Assembly (NCBI GenBank): GCA_011009095.1
Contig: VTPC01004024.1
Span: forward strand, 34,891-98,890
DNA from: Ignelater luminosus
Taxonomy: Eukaryota; Arthropoda; Insecta; Coleoptera; Elateridae
DNA: 64,000 nucleotides
Reading direction: 5' to 3'
Part shown: piece by piece, positions 11,954-23,779 of the stretch
Numbering within the stretch: the stretch's first letter is position 1
How the letters are laid out: each line of letters opens with the position of its first letter
Translations under genes and position numbers: made by a program
The notes under the pieces: model-generated
The model's database searches: none
What the model saw: the letters and a program-made list of their open reading frames with translations, nothing else
What the model was told of the DNA's origin: nothing

Positions 11954-13658
11954 TTTTTAATAAATTATGGTACGAGATTTAAATCATTTAGGACACTGTT
12001 TTACATATTAGCTTATAAAAATAGATCACAACAAGCAGATTTCCTTGACTACACACCCAACAATACATAATTAAGAAAATTATTTTAGAATGATAACAAC
12101 ATTTTCGATGTATTAAACTAGAATTTATAGTTTTCTAAAAGCTGAATTAATTAACATTTGGATATTAAAGGAACACCGATCACGTATGTCGTGCGTTCAA
12201 AAACCTGCCCCTTGATATACCAGAAGTTAATGTCAAGTTTGAACTATTTAGAACTAACGAAAGCGTTAGTTTATGGTTTACTGCACATTTCATCATGAAA
12301 GAAATTAAGGTAAATTATAGGCTCCTATTACATGATTTGTGGCAATTATTGCGTTTTTAATTAAAAGCAATATGGGTCATAATTTAAGATTTGCATAATT
12401 ATAGAATTCTTTATAGAATTTTATTTAGATAACAAATCGATTGTTTCGTTCGTAAGATATGACGTCCTTTGCATTGAACTTATGTTTGAAACTTACCATT
12501 TTACTCTTGCAACAGTAAAAAATAACCATGAAACTGAAAGCAAACAAGTTTAGTTACAAATTGGTATTTAAAGCAAGTAAATATCATTCCGCTGTTTGTT
12601 AAATAATAAGAACAAAGTAGAAACAACGAAATTGTTTAATTTGAAAAGATTTACCCAGAAAATTAGTTCTGGTAATTTTTTTTTAATAAAAAGGGTGTTG
12701 TCAAGGTGTTACATATTATGTAGGTTGCACTTAATTGTAATCGTAGTAGGCTTCAATCCGGTACTGAAGAACTGAAATATATTATTAGCATAAACGATTA
12801 GTATACGATTGCCACACTATTCAACAATGGCCCGAGATAGAAATGTTTAGATAAAAAAAAAACTTTTAATAATAGCCTGTTGTAAAGGTCGAAATTAATC
12901 TTCTTCTTAGCATGTCGATGAAGTGTATTTATACACAGTTCGTGCATAAAAAATTAGGGAACACATATAGATATTTTATATTTCTAATATAATCAAGATG
13001 TTGAGTCATAAACGCTATGCTAAAATAAACTAAATGTTACATAATAACAATCTGATATTCTCATTTAAAGAGAGCAAAGTTTAAGGGGTGCCTGAAATTC
13101 TGAAATTAGCATTTGATTGTTATTTTTGCAGACTAGGACGATCTTTAAAATAAATTCATTAGATGTTTAGTATTCAGAATTCGCAATTCATATTAAAATA
13201 ATGAAAACATTGACAAACAATAAATCTTAACATACATAACTAAATATTATGCAAAATTCTGGAAAACTTGATTTTACTCTAAGTAATCTTTCTTGCCAAA
13301 CCGAGTATAGCAAAAACAATGAGATTACTCACTTCTTCAGTAAAGTAACATCGAACTTTTAATGTCGATCGGCCAAAAAGTACGTTATTCAGAAAGAAAT
13401 CAAATATCAAATATAATAAGTCAAGTTTACTCGGAAACGAAGCATCCTACGAAAAGCTTCGATTATTAGTTAAGTAAATGACCACTTGAAAAAGAACACT
13501 CTGTGTTCTGTACAAAGAGCGAGTGTGAGCACTGATATAGGTTTTGATTAATCCAAAGTATGGTGTGCCATTTGAAAGCTTCAAAAAGAAACTACACTTT
13601 TGGACAGTTGCGTAACAACTAATTAAAGAGCTTTCCGCGGATGCCCATAGAGGTCTGC
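11954..13658. other. Intergenic DNA, no gene recognised
   Basis: AT-rich, no exon-like frame or repeat found by eye. Confidence 0.5.
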
Positions 13659-13720
13659 TCTCAAGGGGACTATGTCTGGGACCCAAATCGAAAATCAAAC
13701 ACAGAGGGGTCCCCTTGAGA
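13659..13720. repeat. Perfect 12-bp inverted repeat (hairpin)
   Basis: The arms TCTCAAGGGGAC (13659-13670) and GTCCCCTTGAGA (13709-13720) are perfect reverse complements separated by 38 bases. They are markedly GC-rich compared with the flanks. The stretch could be a cruciform-forming site or the remnant of a small foldback element; no function can be assigned. Confidence 0.7.
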
Positions 13721-13889
13721 TCCTAACCGGACACTATGTGGCGTGGGATATATGGATCTAATGAGCTTTTTTGCGCTAATTACAAATTCTTACACGGCGT
13801 TTCGGTATTTAAAATGCGAGTAGTCTTCGAGTTATTCGACTTTAAATGCCAAAAAAGAAATTTGTCGTTTGGCTGATAATTACCACTTG

Positions 13890-14265
13890 AAACTTATTTT
13901 TTGCTACAGTTGTTTGAAGTGTTTGTTGTTTTTTGCCAGATATCCTACATCTCAGGAACAGATTGTCGTATCGAGATGAAATTTTGGCTGTTGTCAGTGA
14001 CTTTTAAATTTCAAACAATCTTGGTACCACCAATTATCTATAAGTTTTTTGACAGATATTCTACATCACAGAAACGGAACGTATCAAGATGAGACTTTAG
14101 TTGATGGTAGTGCTAGAAAAATGGCTTTCAAGCCGGCTAACATCGATTGTCTGTTATTTTTAGTTTTTTGTTCTTTGTTTATTGGAAATGCACAATGGTA
14201 ACGAGAAGTAACTTGATTAGTTGGTAGTAGTAGGAGAAGGGCTTTCATGCTATCTGCACAGCACT
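13890..14265. repeat. Satellite B (first locus): diverged repeat of roughly 100-140 bp
   Basis: Two to three diverged units share the landmarks gatatcctacatctcaggaa, then cgtatcgagatgaaatttt, then a ggtagt-rich stretch and ggctttcaag. The same landmarks recur in the same order at 27430-27700. The short frame at 13901-14092 is a by-product of the repeat. Confidence 0.6.
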
Positions 14266-14329
14266 AATGATTGAATCAAGATAGACCTTGGCCCATGTTT
14301 GAGTATAATTGATAGAAGATGCTTAATTA

Positions 14330-14767
14330 AGGTTGAGACGCAAGTTATCTAACTCAAAAGGTTAATAGAAGGCAAAGTCCAACTGTGTGCCACTAAATAT
14401 AAGTGACTTGATAGAAGGAAAATCGTCATTGTAAACCACAAAAGGAGGTCTGTTAAAAGAAGAATCCCGACTCCTGTCATAGTGTAACTAATTTAAGAAG
14501 ACTAATGGATGACAAAGACTGACTTAGGCAAATTTTTAATGTAGACCGCCGAAAGAGGCCCGTTTGAGAATGAGCTTGGCCCCTGTTACAGTATACTCAC
14601 GTAAGACGCTTAATGCAAGACAAAGCACAGCTGACTTAATGGAGGTTAAAGCCTGACTATGGGCCACAGTAAGTGACTTGATAAAAGACAGATTTCTTAT
14701 AGGCTACCGAAGGAAGCCTGTTACAGAATTAAGTACGACTTGTGTTACATTGACTTAAGAGGGTTAA
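14330..14767. repeat. Satellite A, left block (interrupted by the retrotransposon)
   Basis: Diverged tandem units of about 90-115 bp. Landmarks are ttaagaaggttaatggaagg, caaagcccga, gaccaccgaaaggaggcc and ctgttacagtata. The same landmarks resume at 18145 and recur at 42895-43545. The left block stops at the LTR boundary. Confidence 0.68.
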
Positions 14768-14899
14768 TGTAATATTCTTATGAGATTAATAATAAAACGA
14801 TTTTTATTTGAATACCATTTTATTTCTTAACAACCTCTAATGGCCTCTTACCTATACTGAATATTTTCCCTACATTTTATATATTATACATACATAACA
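14768..14899 (-). mobile_element. 3' LTR of the Ty3/gypsy element (132 bp)
   Basis: Read on the minus strand, the sequence begins TGTTATGTATG and ends GAATATTACA, i.e. TG...CA ends as expected for an LTR. It starts 9 bases after the integrase stop codon, right behind a purine-rich stretch (AAGAGAGATG) that can serve as the plus-strand primer. It contains AATAAA-type signals. Short LTRs are found in mag-like Ty3/gypsy elements. No second copy is present because the 5' part of the element is missing. Confidence 0.7.
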
Positions 14900-14907
14900 C
14901 ATCTCTC

Positions 14908-16374
14908 TTAATTTGGGGCTATCATCATGACATAACTATTATATTTGACAGGTCTGCGCATCGCTCTCTTAGATCTTACCACTGCAGCATCATTACCATT
15001 ATCACTAACGATTACATTTGACATACCATCAACTCTCGACGTTCTGTGGTCATGCCTCTGATACCCCTGACCCGTGATATGGTCAAAGTTATCCTTTTCA
15101 ATTGATGTACCGCCTCCGCCTAATTGACTGCTAACGCCATGTGTATTGGGTTTGATTGCTAACAACTTAATTTGGTTAACATGACGCCTGCATGTCAATC
15201 CCGTTGGTAATTTACATTCATAAATGGCTGAACCAATTTTTCGTTCTATTGTTGCCTCTACTCTATTGATGTCATGATAGTCTCTGATGAGGACTGTATC
15301 CCTCCTTTGAAAGTAATGAATGTTAGCAGTTCCATTTAATGTATCTTGCACTGCCTTACTAATCCGAGAATCAGAATGAATCAAGAGATCAAACTTTGTT
15401 TTAATCTGCCGACCAAATACCATTTCAGCAGGTGACTTCTTAGTTACACAATGAGGAGTATCTCTATATGTGATAAGAAATCTAGCTAGTATTGTTGATA
15501 AATCTACACCTACATTCGAGGGATCAGCTAAGGCTGCTTTTAAACTAACTTTGACTGTTTTAACTGAATTCTCAGCTTGGCCGTTACTTTGTGGAGAATA
15601 GGGTGCAATAGTAATATGTTTAATTCTATTGTCGGTAAAGAATTTTTGCATATTTTCAGACTTAAATACCGTGGCATTGTCTGATACTACTGTATAGGGA
15701 AGGCCGAATCTAGCAAAACAATCTCGAAGGCTTTCAATTGTACATTTGGTTGTAATAGATGGAGTTTGATAAACTTCCAACAATTTGGTACATAAATCAA
15801 TAATAACTAACAAGTGTGTGCTACCGAGATCGCAATAATCTATATGGACTGTACCAAAGGGTACATCTGACTTGGGCCATGGAATATATATTTTGTTAGG
15901 ACATGCTTTCACTTTAGCACATGCCTTACAAGCTTTACACATTTGCTCGATTGCTTTATCAATTCCGACGAACCAAAAGTATGACCTTGCTAAAGCTTTT
16001 GAGCGTACTATTCCCTGATGTGTTGAATGTGTGTCTTGTATTATCTGCTTTTGTAGTTTAAAAGGAATAACAACTTTGTGTCCCCAGAATAAACAATTGG
16101 AAATTACTTGTAATTCTAAACGTTTATCAAAAAACGGTTTTAACCGTGCAGTCTTTAGATACTTAATCACACTTTGGAGAAGTTCATCCTTCTGTGTTTC
16201 TACTTGGATTTGACTAATATCCAATAGTGTGGTATCAGTAAAATAAAGTCCTTCATCCTCACACGCGTCAGTATTATCATTGTCCTTCTTTTCGACAGTT
16301 AACCTAGAGAAACAGTCAGCTATTATATTATGCTGTCCTTTTATGTACTCGATTTGGTAACTAGAATTTGACAA
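14908..16374 (-). pseudogene. Retrotransposon pol: end of RNase H and integrase
   Basis: The longest intact piece of the element, about 488 codons. It opens with the tethering end of RNase H (SNSSYQIEYIKGQHNIIADC). The HHCC zinc module follows (H-x3-H ... CKACKAC), and then the D,D35E core: the Asp in HIDYCD, the Asp in VVSDNA and the Glu in GQAEN, with 35 residues between the last two. A chromodomain-free C-terminal tail ends in MMIAPN just before the LTR. All catalytic residues are present, so this part decayed least. It is frame-shifted from the upstream RNase H piece at about 16385. Confidence 0.86.
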
Positions 16375-16391
16375 GTATAATGCGTACCTTT

Positions 16392-17160
16392 TTAATCTAT
16401 GGTATTAGCGTACGTCTGATTGGTTTCTTTAGTGTTACCTAATATTGCTATAAGTGCTCTTTGATCCGTTTTAATAGTGAACTTTTGACCGAAAACATAA
16501 TCTGCAAATTTTTTGACTGCGAATATACATGCTAATGCTTCACGATGGGCAGTCGAGTAATTCAATTGGGCCTTTGTAAATGTTCTAGAAACACATGCTA
16601 CCATTTTTTCTGTTCCATCAGGCATTATGTGAGACAATACGCCCGATATACCTGTTTGACTTGCGTCCATGGTGATGTAAATTGGTAACTGAGGATCAAA
16701 ATATGTCAAAACTTGCTCTGATCTGATAATTGATTTCAATTCATCGAAAGCATTTTTGCACCTATCATTGAAATGAAATTTTTGACCTTTCCTTAATAGT
16801 TTATACGTAGGTTCTAACAAATCAGCTATTTTTGGAATGAATCTCGAATAATAATTTGCCATACCTAGAAAAGAACGCAATTGCTTTATGTCAGTAGGAT
16901 ATGGAGTGTCGTTTACCTCCTGAACTTTGCTCATGTCCTTCGATAGACCATGTTTTGTTAAAACAAACTTGAAGAAATTTACACTTTTCATCGTTTACTT
17001 TTAATCCTGCCTTTGCTAACTTGTCAAAGACTAATCGTAATATGTCTAAGTGATTTTCCCCTTCTTTATGCCCCACTAATATATCATCTTGAAAAATGAA
17101 TGCATTGGAAACACCCTGAAAAAGCTGCTCGATATGTTTCTGAAAATAAAACCCATACAT
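16392..17160 (-). pseudogene. Retrotransposon pol: RT C-terminal half and RNase H, frameshifted
   Basis: Two overlapping open pieces (17160-16891 and 16991-16392) encode FQDDILVG (the catalytic YxDD-type box, with Gln before DD), the thumb (LRSFLGMANYYSRFIPKIA) and RNase H (YITMDASQTG, HREALA, KTDQRAL, giving the D-E-D residues). They are offset by a frameshift near 16988, and a second break near 16385 separates them from the integrase. Confidence 0.82.
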
Positions 17161-17408
17161 TTAACACCAAAGGGCATCCTATTCACTTTAAAAAGACCTT
17201 TGTGTGTCGATATAGTTACAAGACTCTTTGATTCATCTGACAACTCAAACTGTAAGTATGCATCAGACAGGTCAATTTTGGAAAATTTTGTATTCCCTGC
17301 TAAGCTAGCATAAATATCGTCAATGCGAGGCAGTGGATAGAAAACATCTTCCAGCTGTTTATTAAGTTTGATGTAATTACCACATAACCTTACCATGCTC
17401 CTCATCAC
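17076..17408 (-). pseudogene. Retrotransposon pol: RT fingers/palm
   Basis: The frame encodes LCGNYIKLNKQLEDVFYPLP, then TKFSKIDLSDAYLQFEL with the first catalytic Asp, and NRMPFGVKCMGFIF. Frame breaks lie at both ends: about 17413, between SEWSS and MMRSMVRLCG, and about 17157. This is a central part of the same polyprotein as its neighbours. Confidence 0.82.
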
Positions 17409-17417
17409 AGGAACTAT

Positions 17418-18053
17418 CTATGAAGACCATTCGGATGCAAGTACTGGTGTAATTGTCCCATTAGCTACTAAACGATTTAGTTCGTTTTCTACTTTTGGTT
17501 TTAATACCATCGGAATAGGAAGCGGTCTAGTATGACTTGGAATGGCGTCAGCCTTCAATTTTAGCGTGACTTTAGCATACTTAAATGTGCCCAATCCACC
17601 GTCAACAACTTGTGCAAACTCTTGGGATATCATTCTTTTAGCATGATCACAGATGTCGATCACATTTAAACCTGTAATTGCCAAGTTAATGTTAAACAAC
17701 TGCATAAAATCTCTGCCTATACGGTTGGTTTGCCCTGATTCTATTACAAAGAATTTTAGTAATTTAAGTGTATCCTTAAATTCTACATTTAACTCTACAT
17801 GTCCTATAGGATCACCTTGATATCCATGGAATATATGTTTGGTCGGTTCTATATTTTTATGGCTAAAATATTCATCATAAGTTGCTTTATTAATTGTTGA
17901 AATGGGTGAACCTGAATCTAACAACATTTCTAACATGTTATCTTCTAACTTCACCTTTAATATTATAGGTTTACACATATTACTACCTTCAAATTGGATA
18001 AGTATCATCACCTTGAACACATAAAATTGGTTTTGTCTGTGACTTACAAACAA
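17418..18053 (-). pseudogene. Retrotransposon pol: aspartic protease and RT start
   Basis: The retropepsin active site LDSGSPIST is visible; canonical elements have D-S/T-G here, so the catalytic Asp is kept. The domain runs into the RT N-terminus (KPKVENELNRLVANGTITPV, SEWSS). Its first codons overlap, in another frame, the zinc-knuckle coding region, which shows a frameshift near 18000. Confidence 0.8.
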
Positions 18054-18054
18054 A

Positions 18055-18144
18055 TTCTAAGTGACCCACCTTATTACACTTATTACACCTATATGTAACA
18101 TATTTGCAAACCCCTTTATGCTTCTTTCCACATACAAAACCCGA
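18055..18144 (-). pseudogene. Retrotransposon gag remnant: CCHC zinc knuckle
   Basis: The minus strand encodes VCGKKHKGVC followed by CNKCNKVGHLEFVC, a C-x2-C-x4-H-x4-C nucleocapsid knuckle. This is too short for an ORF caller but diagnostic. It is the most upstream surviving part of the element; the truncation point lies immediately beyond it. Confidence 0.78.
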
Positions 18145-18465
18145 CAGTGTGCCACCGTAAGTAGTTTGATGACAGACAAAGCCGCGCTGTAAGTCGCCAA
18201 AAGAAACGTATCAGAGAGTGAAGCCCAATTTGTATGATGGTATAACTGATTTAAATAGGTTAATGTAAAGCGAAATCCGACCTCCTTTGGTGGCCTATGG
18301 AAGGAAGAAGCTTAACTCGCATTAGCGTATAGCCGATTTTGGAAGGTTGGAGGTGGAGTGTTGGAAGGTATAGCCCAACTCCTATTACAGTATAACTTAA
18401 GAAGGCTATTGGAGGGCGAAGTGCGACCACTTTCAAAACCATGGGATGATTAATTAATGACCGCC
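18145..18465. repeat. Satellite A, right block
   Basis: Satellite resumes with agtgtgccaccgtaagtag, which matches the left block near 14386 (tgtgtgccacta) and 14659 (ggccacagtaagtgacttg). It continues with aggttaatg, agcccaactcctattacag and ttaagaaggctattggaggg units. The short minus-strand frame at 18260-18442 is a shadow. Confidence 0.66.
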
Positions 18466-21400
18466 TAAAACAACCACGCCAATTCCTTTCCCAAGAAGAT
18501 AAAGAGAAGGAGCGCAGAGTGATGAAAGAAGACCTAGTCAGTATGCACTACTTTTTACTTCTTGATACCCCAGCAGTCTTAAACATACTACTTTAGAAAC
18601 TATAATTATAGTAGTATACTCGCTCCCCCTCTAGCAAAGAACTAACCATTTCCAAGGTGTGTACTCATAGAGACTTTTATCAGGGACTTACAGACTAACA
18701 TACGTTCTGCAGTTTTGACCAATTTTACCCAAAGCCCATAAGGAGCCAATGAGATTTTGTCAAAGTAAAACTTTAGAATCTTCCAAAAAGCGAAACTCAG
18801 AATAGAAAATGTAAATTTTTGTTATTTCCGTGACGTGTTTTTGGTCAAAATATAATAGATGGGAGATTACGCTAGTTAGTTACACATTTCTTCACAGTAC
18901 AGTATCCATAGAAACATCACGAGTAGCTGCTCAGAACAATCCAACTCAGTTGGTTGAATTAAAACTAGTTTAGTTGATAACCTATTTGAAGAAACGTGTA
19001 AGGTAAAAAAGGAACATGTTGCAAAATCAACCACCGTGTAGTTTCAATCCAGCAACTTTCTTGGTATTTCATTTGATCTTTGTGATCTAGTCTCAAGCTC
19101 ATTATAAAATTCAAAGACTTTCGACTTTAAACATTTGTCAAAGCAAACTGTATAGAGGTGTGTAGCACGTTTCAGGTAAGCTGAGACTGTCGGTAAATAA
19201 CCACGTAAGTGCCAACCAATGCGAACCCTGATCCATTGGTGAAGAAAAATCTATTTTATGTACAAAAAGGCATCACTATTTTCGTCGCTTTGTCCTATTT
19301 TTGACTCATGCCCAGAGTTTTCAACTAGAGTTAGTTTAATGAGTATCTACAGGTTATCTGTAACGTACAAAAGGAAATGTCTCTTTCTGCTAATCCCCAT
19401 AGACCTATTTAGGAAAATGTATGTGCCTCCATTAGATGAGATGATCTTTATCTTATACATGTTCTGTAATCGTAGATTTAATGTGGAATTCTACATGTTT
19501 CTCTTATGCATGGCTTACTAGACCTACATGAAACTTTAAAGACGCAGTTGCTAATCTTTGGAAGGTGTCAGGTTCTACAGTTATAAATAGCTATATTATA
19601 GAGTCGTTAATATACTTTATCTAGTTTTAAGTTTGTGATTGTAAAGAATAAAGTAAGCTCATTTAAATAACACTATCGCTGAACTAAGATGACAAGTGCT
19701 GATTGCACTTATTCAAATGCACTTGCACTGGAGCTGCTCGAACAGTTTTATCTCTGTTTTTCCCCTTTGCAAATACTGTAAAATACCAAATTCACGTTGT
19801 TGAATGTATGAGATTTTTTAATATTAGTAAGTTTCTTCAATCTTTAATAAAAATCTACTTTGTGTACAGTGTATACCCTTATATATTCATGAAAACAGAG
19901 ATTCTTGCATAAAATTGTATGTTTAATGAGTTTCTATGTGGAAACCAGGATACCAAGAACTAAAGTCGATTAATCAAAAAAATTTATTAATTCATCAAAC
20001 AAAAACGAATTACACCTTGAGGATATCAGAGAATGATCACATTTAAGCTTTAAGCATCAATAAAAACAAGCCATTATAATGATTAAATAATAACGTATAT
20101 ATGTTACAAAAATTTACTGGTTTTGGTGTCGACCTTCGGTATATTATAACCGCACCTAAATATCAAGGACCAAAGAATACCAGAACAGATTTTAGTGCAT
20201 TGTTAAATTTGCAACTTGCGTAGAAATCTGGAACAAGTTTTTTACGGGTCATGTCTGGTTTCAGAATTTCCTGCTGCCATTTTGTGTCACAAAAATTAAA
20301 TCAAATCTAGATAAAATAGGTACAACTTTTATTTTCGTGGGTGTTTGTTAATGTTATCAGTTCACCAAGGCAAATGTGCTCATTTTTCATCAAAAATATT
20401 ACTCACTTTGGAAGTTCTGAATAAAAATATCTTGTTGATTGAGAAATACGTTTCATGAATCACTTTAGATTTTAACTTTATTTTAAAAACGAGTACCTGG
20501 ATGTTTCCATCATAAGGAACCTGTTTGACTGTTTTTAATGAAAAGAAATCAAGGTTTACTATAAGGTACTACTATACCCAAATACGAACAAAATTACTTT
20601 TTTAAAAGCGGTTTAATGCAATTGAATTGTGTTCATAATATACAGTGTGTTCATTGCAGTTTCCCACACTGAATATATCGCAAACAAATGAAAATATCTA
20701 AACAAAAAGAAAAACATGTCAATTGATATACAGTATGAAGGAGTACACTAATAGTTCGTTGCAGCTAAACTAACCTCAAAATCTTAAATAGCACTACCCC
20801 ACTTGCGATACGTTATTGTAAAGGGAATCACATTTATAATCTTGTGAAGTAAATTACACTCAGATTGGAGTACTTGATACAAATTTATAATACAATACGT
20901 CTCGTTTTAGTGGTGGGCATAAATCGTGTATTTCCGTGTATTCCCTGGGTTGCAGATTTCCTATACTTGTCGCGCTGAACAAATAGAGTAATTACATGCA
21001 ATTTTCCTAATATTCCCAAAAAAGGGACAATTTTGTCAAATTGGAAGCTTTTTAAAAGAGAAATGGTGTAACAGAGCGCTGCAAATAACTTTTCAATTTT
21101 AAAGGAATTTTCCCTTTTTTGACTATATCACATAAACTGCACGTATTGCCGGTAAACAAAAAACTAATCAGCTCGCTGACGTGTTAGACCTTTTAAACCG
21201 GTTGAATTTCAGAAATCTATTATATCCCCATCTGTGTGAAGGAATTGGAGTTTTCTCTGTCTGCCAAGAAACCTGCCCGAGTTTATTTCTGGACTACCTT
21301 TAATTGTCTTTTATAAAATCACATGTTTAATTTATATTGAACTAAAAAGTCTTCAGGTGCCTGTGACGAGTCGAATCAGTTCGAGTTTCCCAAGATTTAT

Positions 21401-22715
21401 TTTTAGTCAAAGTTAGGAAAAATAACGACCTTTTTCTACTTCGTGAATGCGTGGATGGATTCTCACCATGAGTGAAACATACCCATCAACAAATTGCCAA
21501 AGACTACAAAACTACTTCAAGTCTGGAAAAGCAGTCCAACAACGCACAACACTGCAACGCTCAATGAAATCCTCATACAGCTTATACGAAAACATTTGCA
21601 CAACTGAAGAAGTAAGTAGCAGTGCTTAAAACGGTATTCGGTTTTCGACCGTAAAGCAGCGTTGAGGACAAGGCAAGACAGTAGAGGTGCCGATAGTAAT
21701 AGGTGTTTTATCTCTAGTGGCTACTATACATTGCATCCACGTCGACATGGTTACTTTTCCATCCACAGACATCCATTGGTAGACTGAGGGATTTTGTTCC
21801 TCTTGGATATACACTCGTAGGTTTAACAAAATGATTTTATTTATTTTTCAATGTTTCGCTGATAGAGGACACGAAAGAATGACAAAAACCCAATTTTAGA
21901 AATTTTTTGCCCGATAGCGCAGAAAAATACAAAAGTCTCATATTTTCTTATTTTTAAAGGTGAAGTCTTTAGACGAATTGGTTTTGCAATAGACTTTCAA
22001 TAAAAAGAAAAGACAAACATCGGTCTTGATCAAATGCGTGAAGTCAAATATTCACAAATCGCTATAAGATTGGAGAATGTAACACAACGATGCTTCACGA
22101 AGAAGTTGTTGAAAGTTACGTTTGATGTTTTATCAGTCTTCATTTGCTCTTTTGTCAAAGATTTTGGAAAATTAAAACTTGCTCACTTTTGAGCCATCGT
22201 AAATGAACATCATCGAGTTCTTATGCAAAAACTTTATTGTCAAAAATAAAAATGCCAAAAACAATTTTTGAAAAAATTCAAGATGGTGGAGTAAATCGAG
22301 TGTTTGCGAATGACGTGGACCATAATTTTATGGAGTGTTTATATTTGGCGATTTGTGCAGGGATTGAACGTTCACTTCCTCTGATGCTACTGTATACACC
22401 TTTAGATGATAGCGCTAAATAGTCTGCTTTCTTAGAGGAAGAAATGGACAAGTTTGAAAACTGTTCTGACATTTTTTGGATATTTTCTCCTTATGACACA
22501 TATAATTGATATGGGTATGGCTGTCTTTTTAAAGATCTCTCTGGAATTAATGTTGATCAGTTATGAGATTAGAACTGCTCTAGACATAAACACTGAACTG
22601 TTTTGTACTTGATTCAATGTTTGCTATATCTCAGTTTCTTTTAATTATTCCCGATTACGTTACTATTTTGACATACTAGGAATAAATAACAAGAAATGGT
22701 TTTTGTCAATTCTAA
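18466..22715. other. Long intergenic stretch, no gene recognised
   Basis: Several 60- to 90-codon frames (19258-19521, 19703-19912, 21447-21829, 22237-22472) have no recognisable motif, no splice logic and ambient composition. The minus-strand frame at 21626-21829 looks slightly protein-like (QWMSVDGKVTMSTWMQC) but I cannot place it in a family. I report nothing functional here. Confidence 0.45.
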
Positions 22716-22721
22716 TTTATT
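22716..22721 (-). promoter_or_regulatory. Polyadenylation signal AATAAA (minus strand)
   Basis: AATAAA on the minus strand lies about 45 bases after the stop of the second serine protease homologue, the expected distance. Confidence 0.55.
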
Positions 22722-22766
22722 ACTTTCGACTACAAAAAATGAAACCAAAAGCTTCTATAAACTATT

Positions 22767-23746
22767 TTAGATACATCTACATGTTTTGTTTATCCACTGA
22801 ATAAAAGGTGCTATCTTAACATACACATCTGGAAAACCATTTCCACAAGAATATTTTTCTGTTGCAACAGCAAATATTTCATTATCAGTTTTAGAATTTT
22901 CAACAATTAAAGGTCCTCCTTGGTCTCTATGACAAAGTCCCTGTCCTATATAGGACAAAGTGCACACTTCGTTGTTATTCAGTTCGTCATAATAACTTTG
23001 ACACTCTTGCTTTGAAATTATTTTTAATTTAATTCCCTTCAGATTTTCAGGATAATAGCGTTTTAGGTAATTTTCCTTAATGGAACCCCATCCAGCAAAA
23101 TAAACTTTTGGATTCTCTACTGCAGAAATATCGTGCATTCGTATTGATACTACTTTGATTTTTGGACCGGTACAAAAACTCGGTTTAACTTTTAGCACTG
23201 CAATGTTGTTATTAGTAGGGTTATCCTTATAGGCAGTAGGGAAAAATACTGAGTGTACCAGATGAAGAGATCCACCAGCCTGCAAATCTGTGCTACCAGC
23301 AATTATTCGTATTTGAATATCTGATAATTGTAATGAAGAGTTTACCCTGGAGTTATAAGCCAGATTTTAGATTTGTGGCATCACTTAAAAGCTGATATGA
23401 CATTGACATTTTAGAGAAGAATTACAACAGATTGCCCTGTATAATATTAATTGCAATTTAAATAAACTTACCCATAATATAAACAATCGGCTGAAGTTAA
23501 AACATAATTTGGGCTAATTATAGATCCTCCACAAAAATATGTTAGATGCCAATTGAAGTAAAACTTAATTCCTACTAAGAAAGCATTTATGTCCTTTAAT
23601 TCTGAGTTTTCTGATTGCCTTGGTTGATCGTTGTGTATTGCTAAAACTAAACCTAAAATGTTTCTCAAAATGAAAAAAAATAAAATAATCTTACCGAAAT
23701 TAAAAATTGTTAAAACTAAAAATCTTTTGATTTTAATAGCTGCCAT
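22767..23746 (-). CDS. Trypsin-like serine protease homologue with all three catalytic residues replaced
   Basis: Model of 270 residues: exons 23746-23695, 23652-23472 and 23346-22767. The ATG at 23746 starts a signal peptide completed across a 42-base intron (gtaaga...ttttag). That intron is a multiple of three, so retaining it would add 14 residues without a stop. The second intron has a GTAAGT donor at 23471 and a CAG acceptor at 23347, in phase. Fold landmarks are FCGGSIISPNYVLTSADC, RIIAGSTDLQAGGSLH, FAGWGS, CSYxG-like GLCHRDQGGPLIVE and FPDVYVKIAPFIQWI. Relative to chymotrypsin, His57 is Asp73 (TSADC), Asp102 is Asn125 (NNNIAV) and Ser195 is Gln220 (RDQGGP). The glycines around the oxyanion hole survive, so the fold appears maintained without catalysis. 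The role is unknown; a binding or decoy function is an inference. Confidence 0.83.
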
Positions 23747-23779
23747 TGGTGTAGAAATACAGTAATTTTGTAACACACA

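Larger units (their letters stand above)
14768..18144 (-). mobile_element. 5'-truncated Ty3/gypsy (mag-like) LTR retrotransposon, decayed
   Basis: On the minus strand the order is zinc knuckle, protease, reverse transcriptase, RNase H, integrase, LTR, the Ty3/gypsy order. The RT style (PLPRIDDIYASLAG, FSKIDLSDAYLQ) and the integrase resemble mag-clade elements in insects. The capsid part of gag, the primer-binding site and the 5' LTR are absent; similarity stops at about 18144, where satellite A resumes. At least four frame breaks (near 18000, 17413, 17157, 16988 and 16385) make it non-functional. No target duplication can be scored because one end is lost. Confidence 0.85.
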
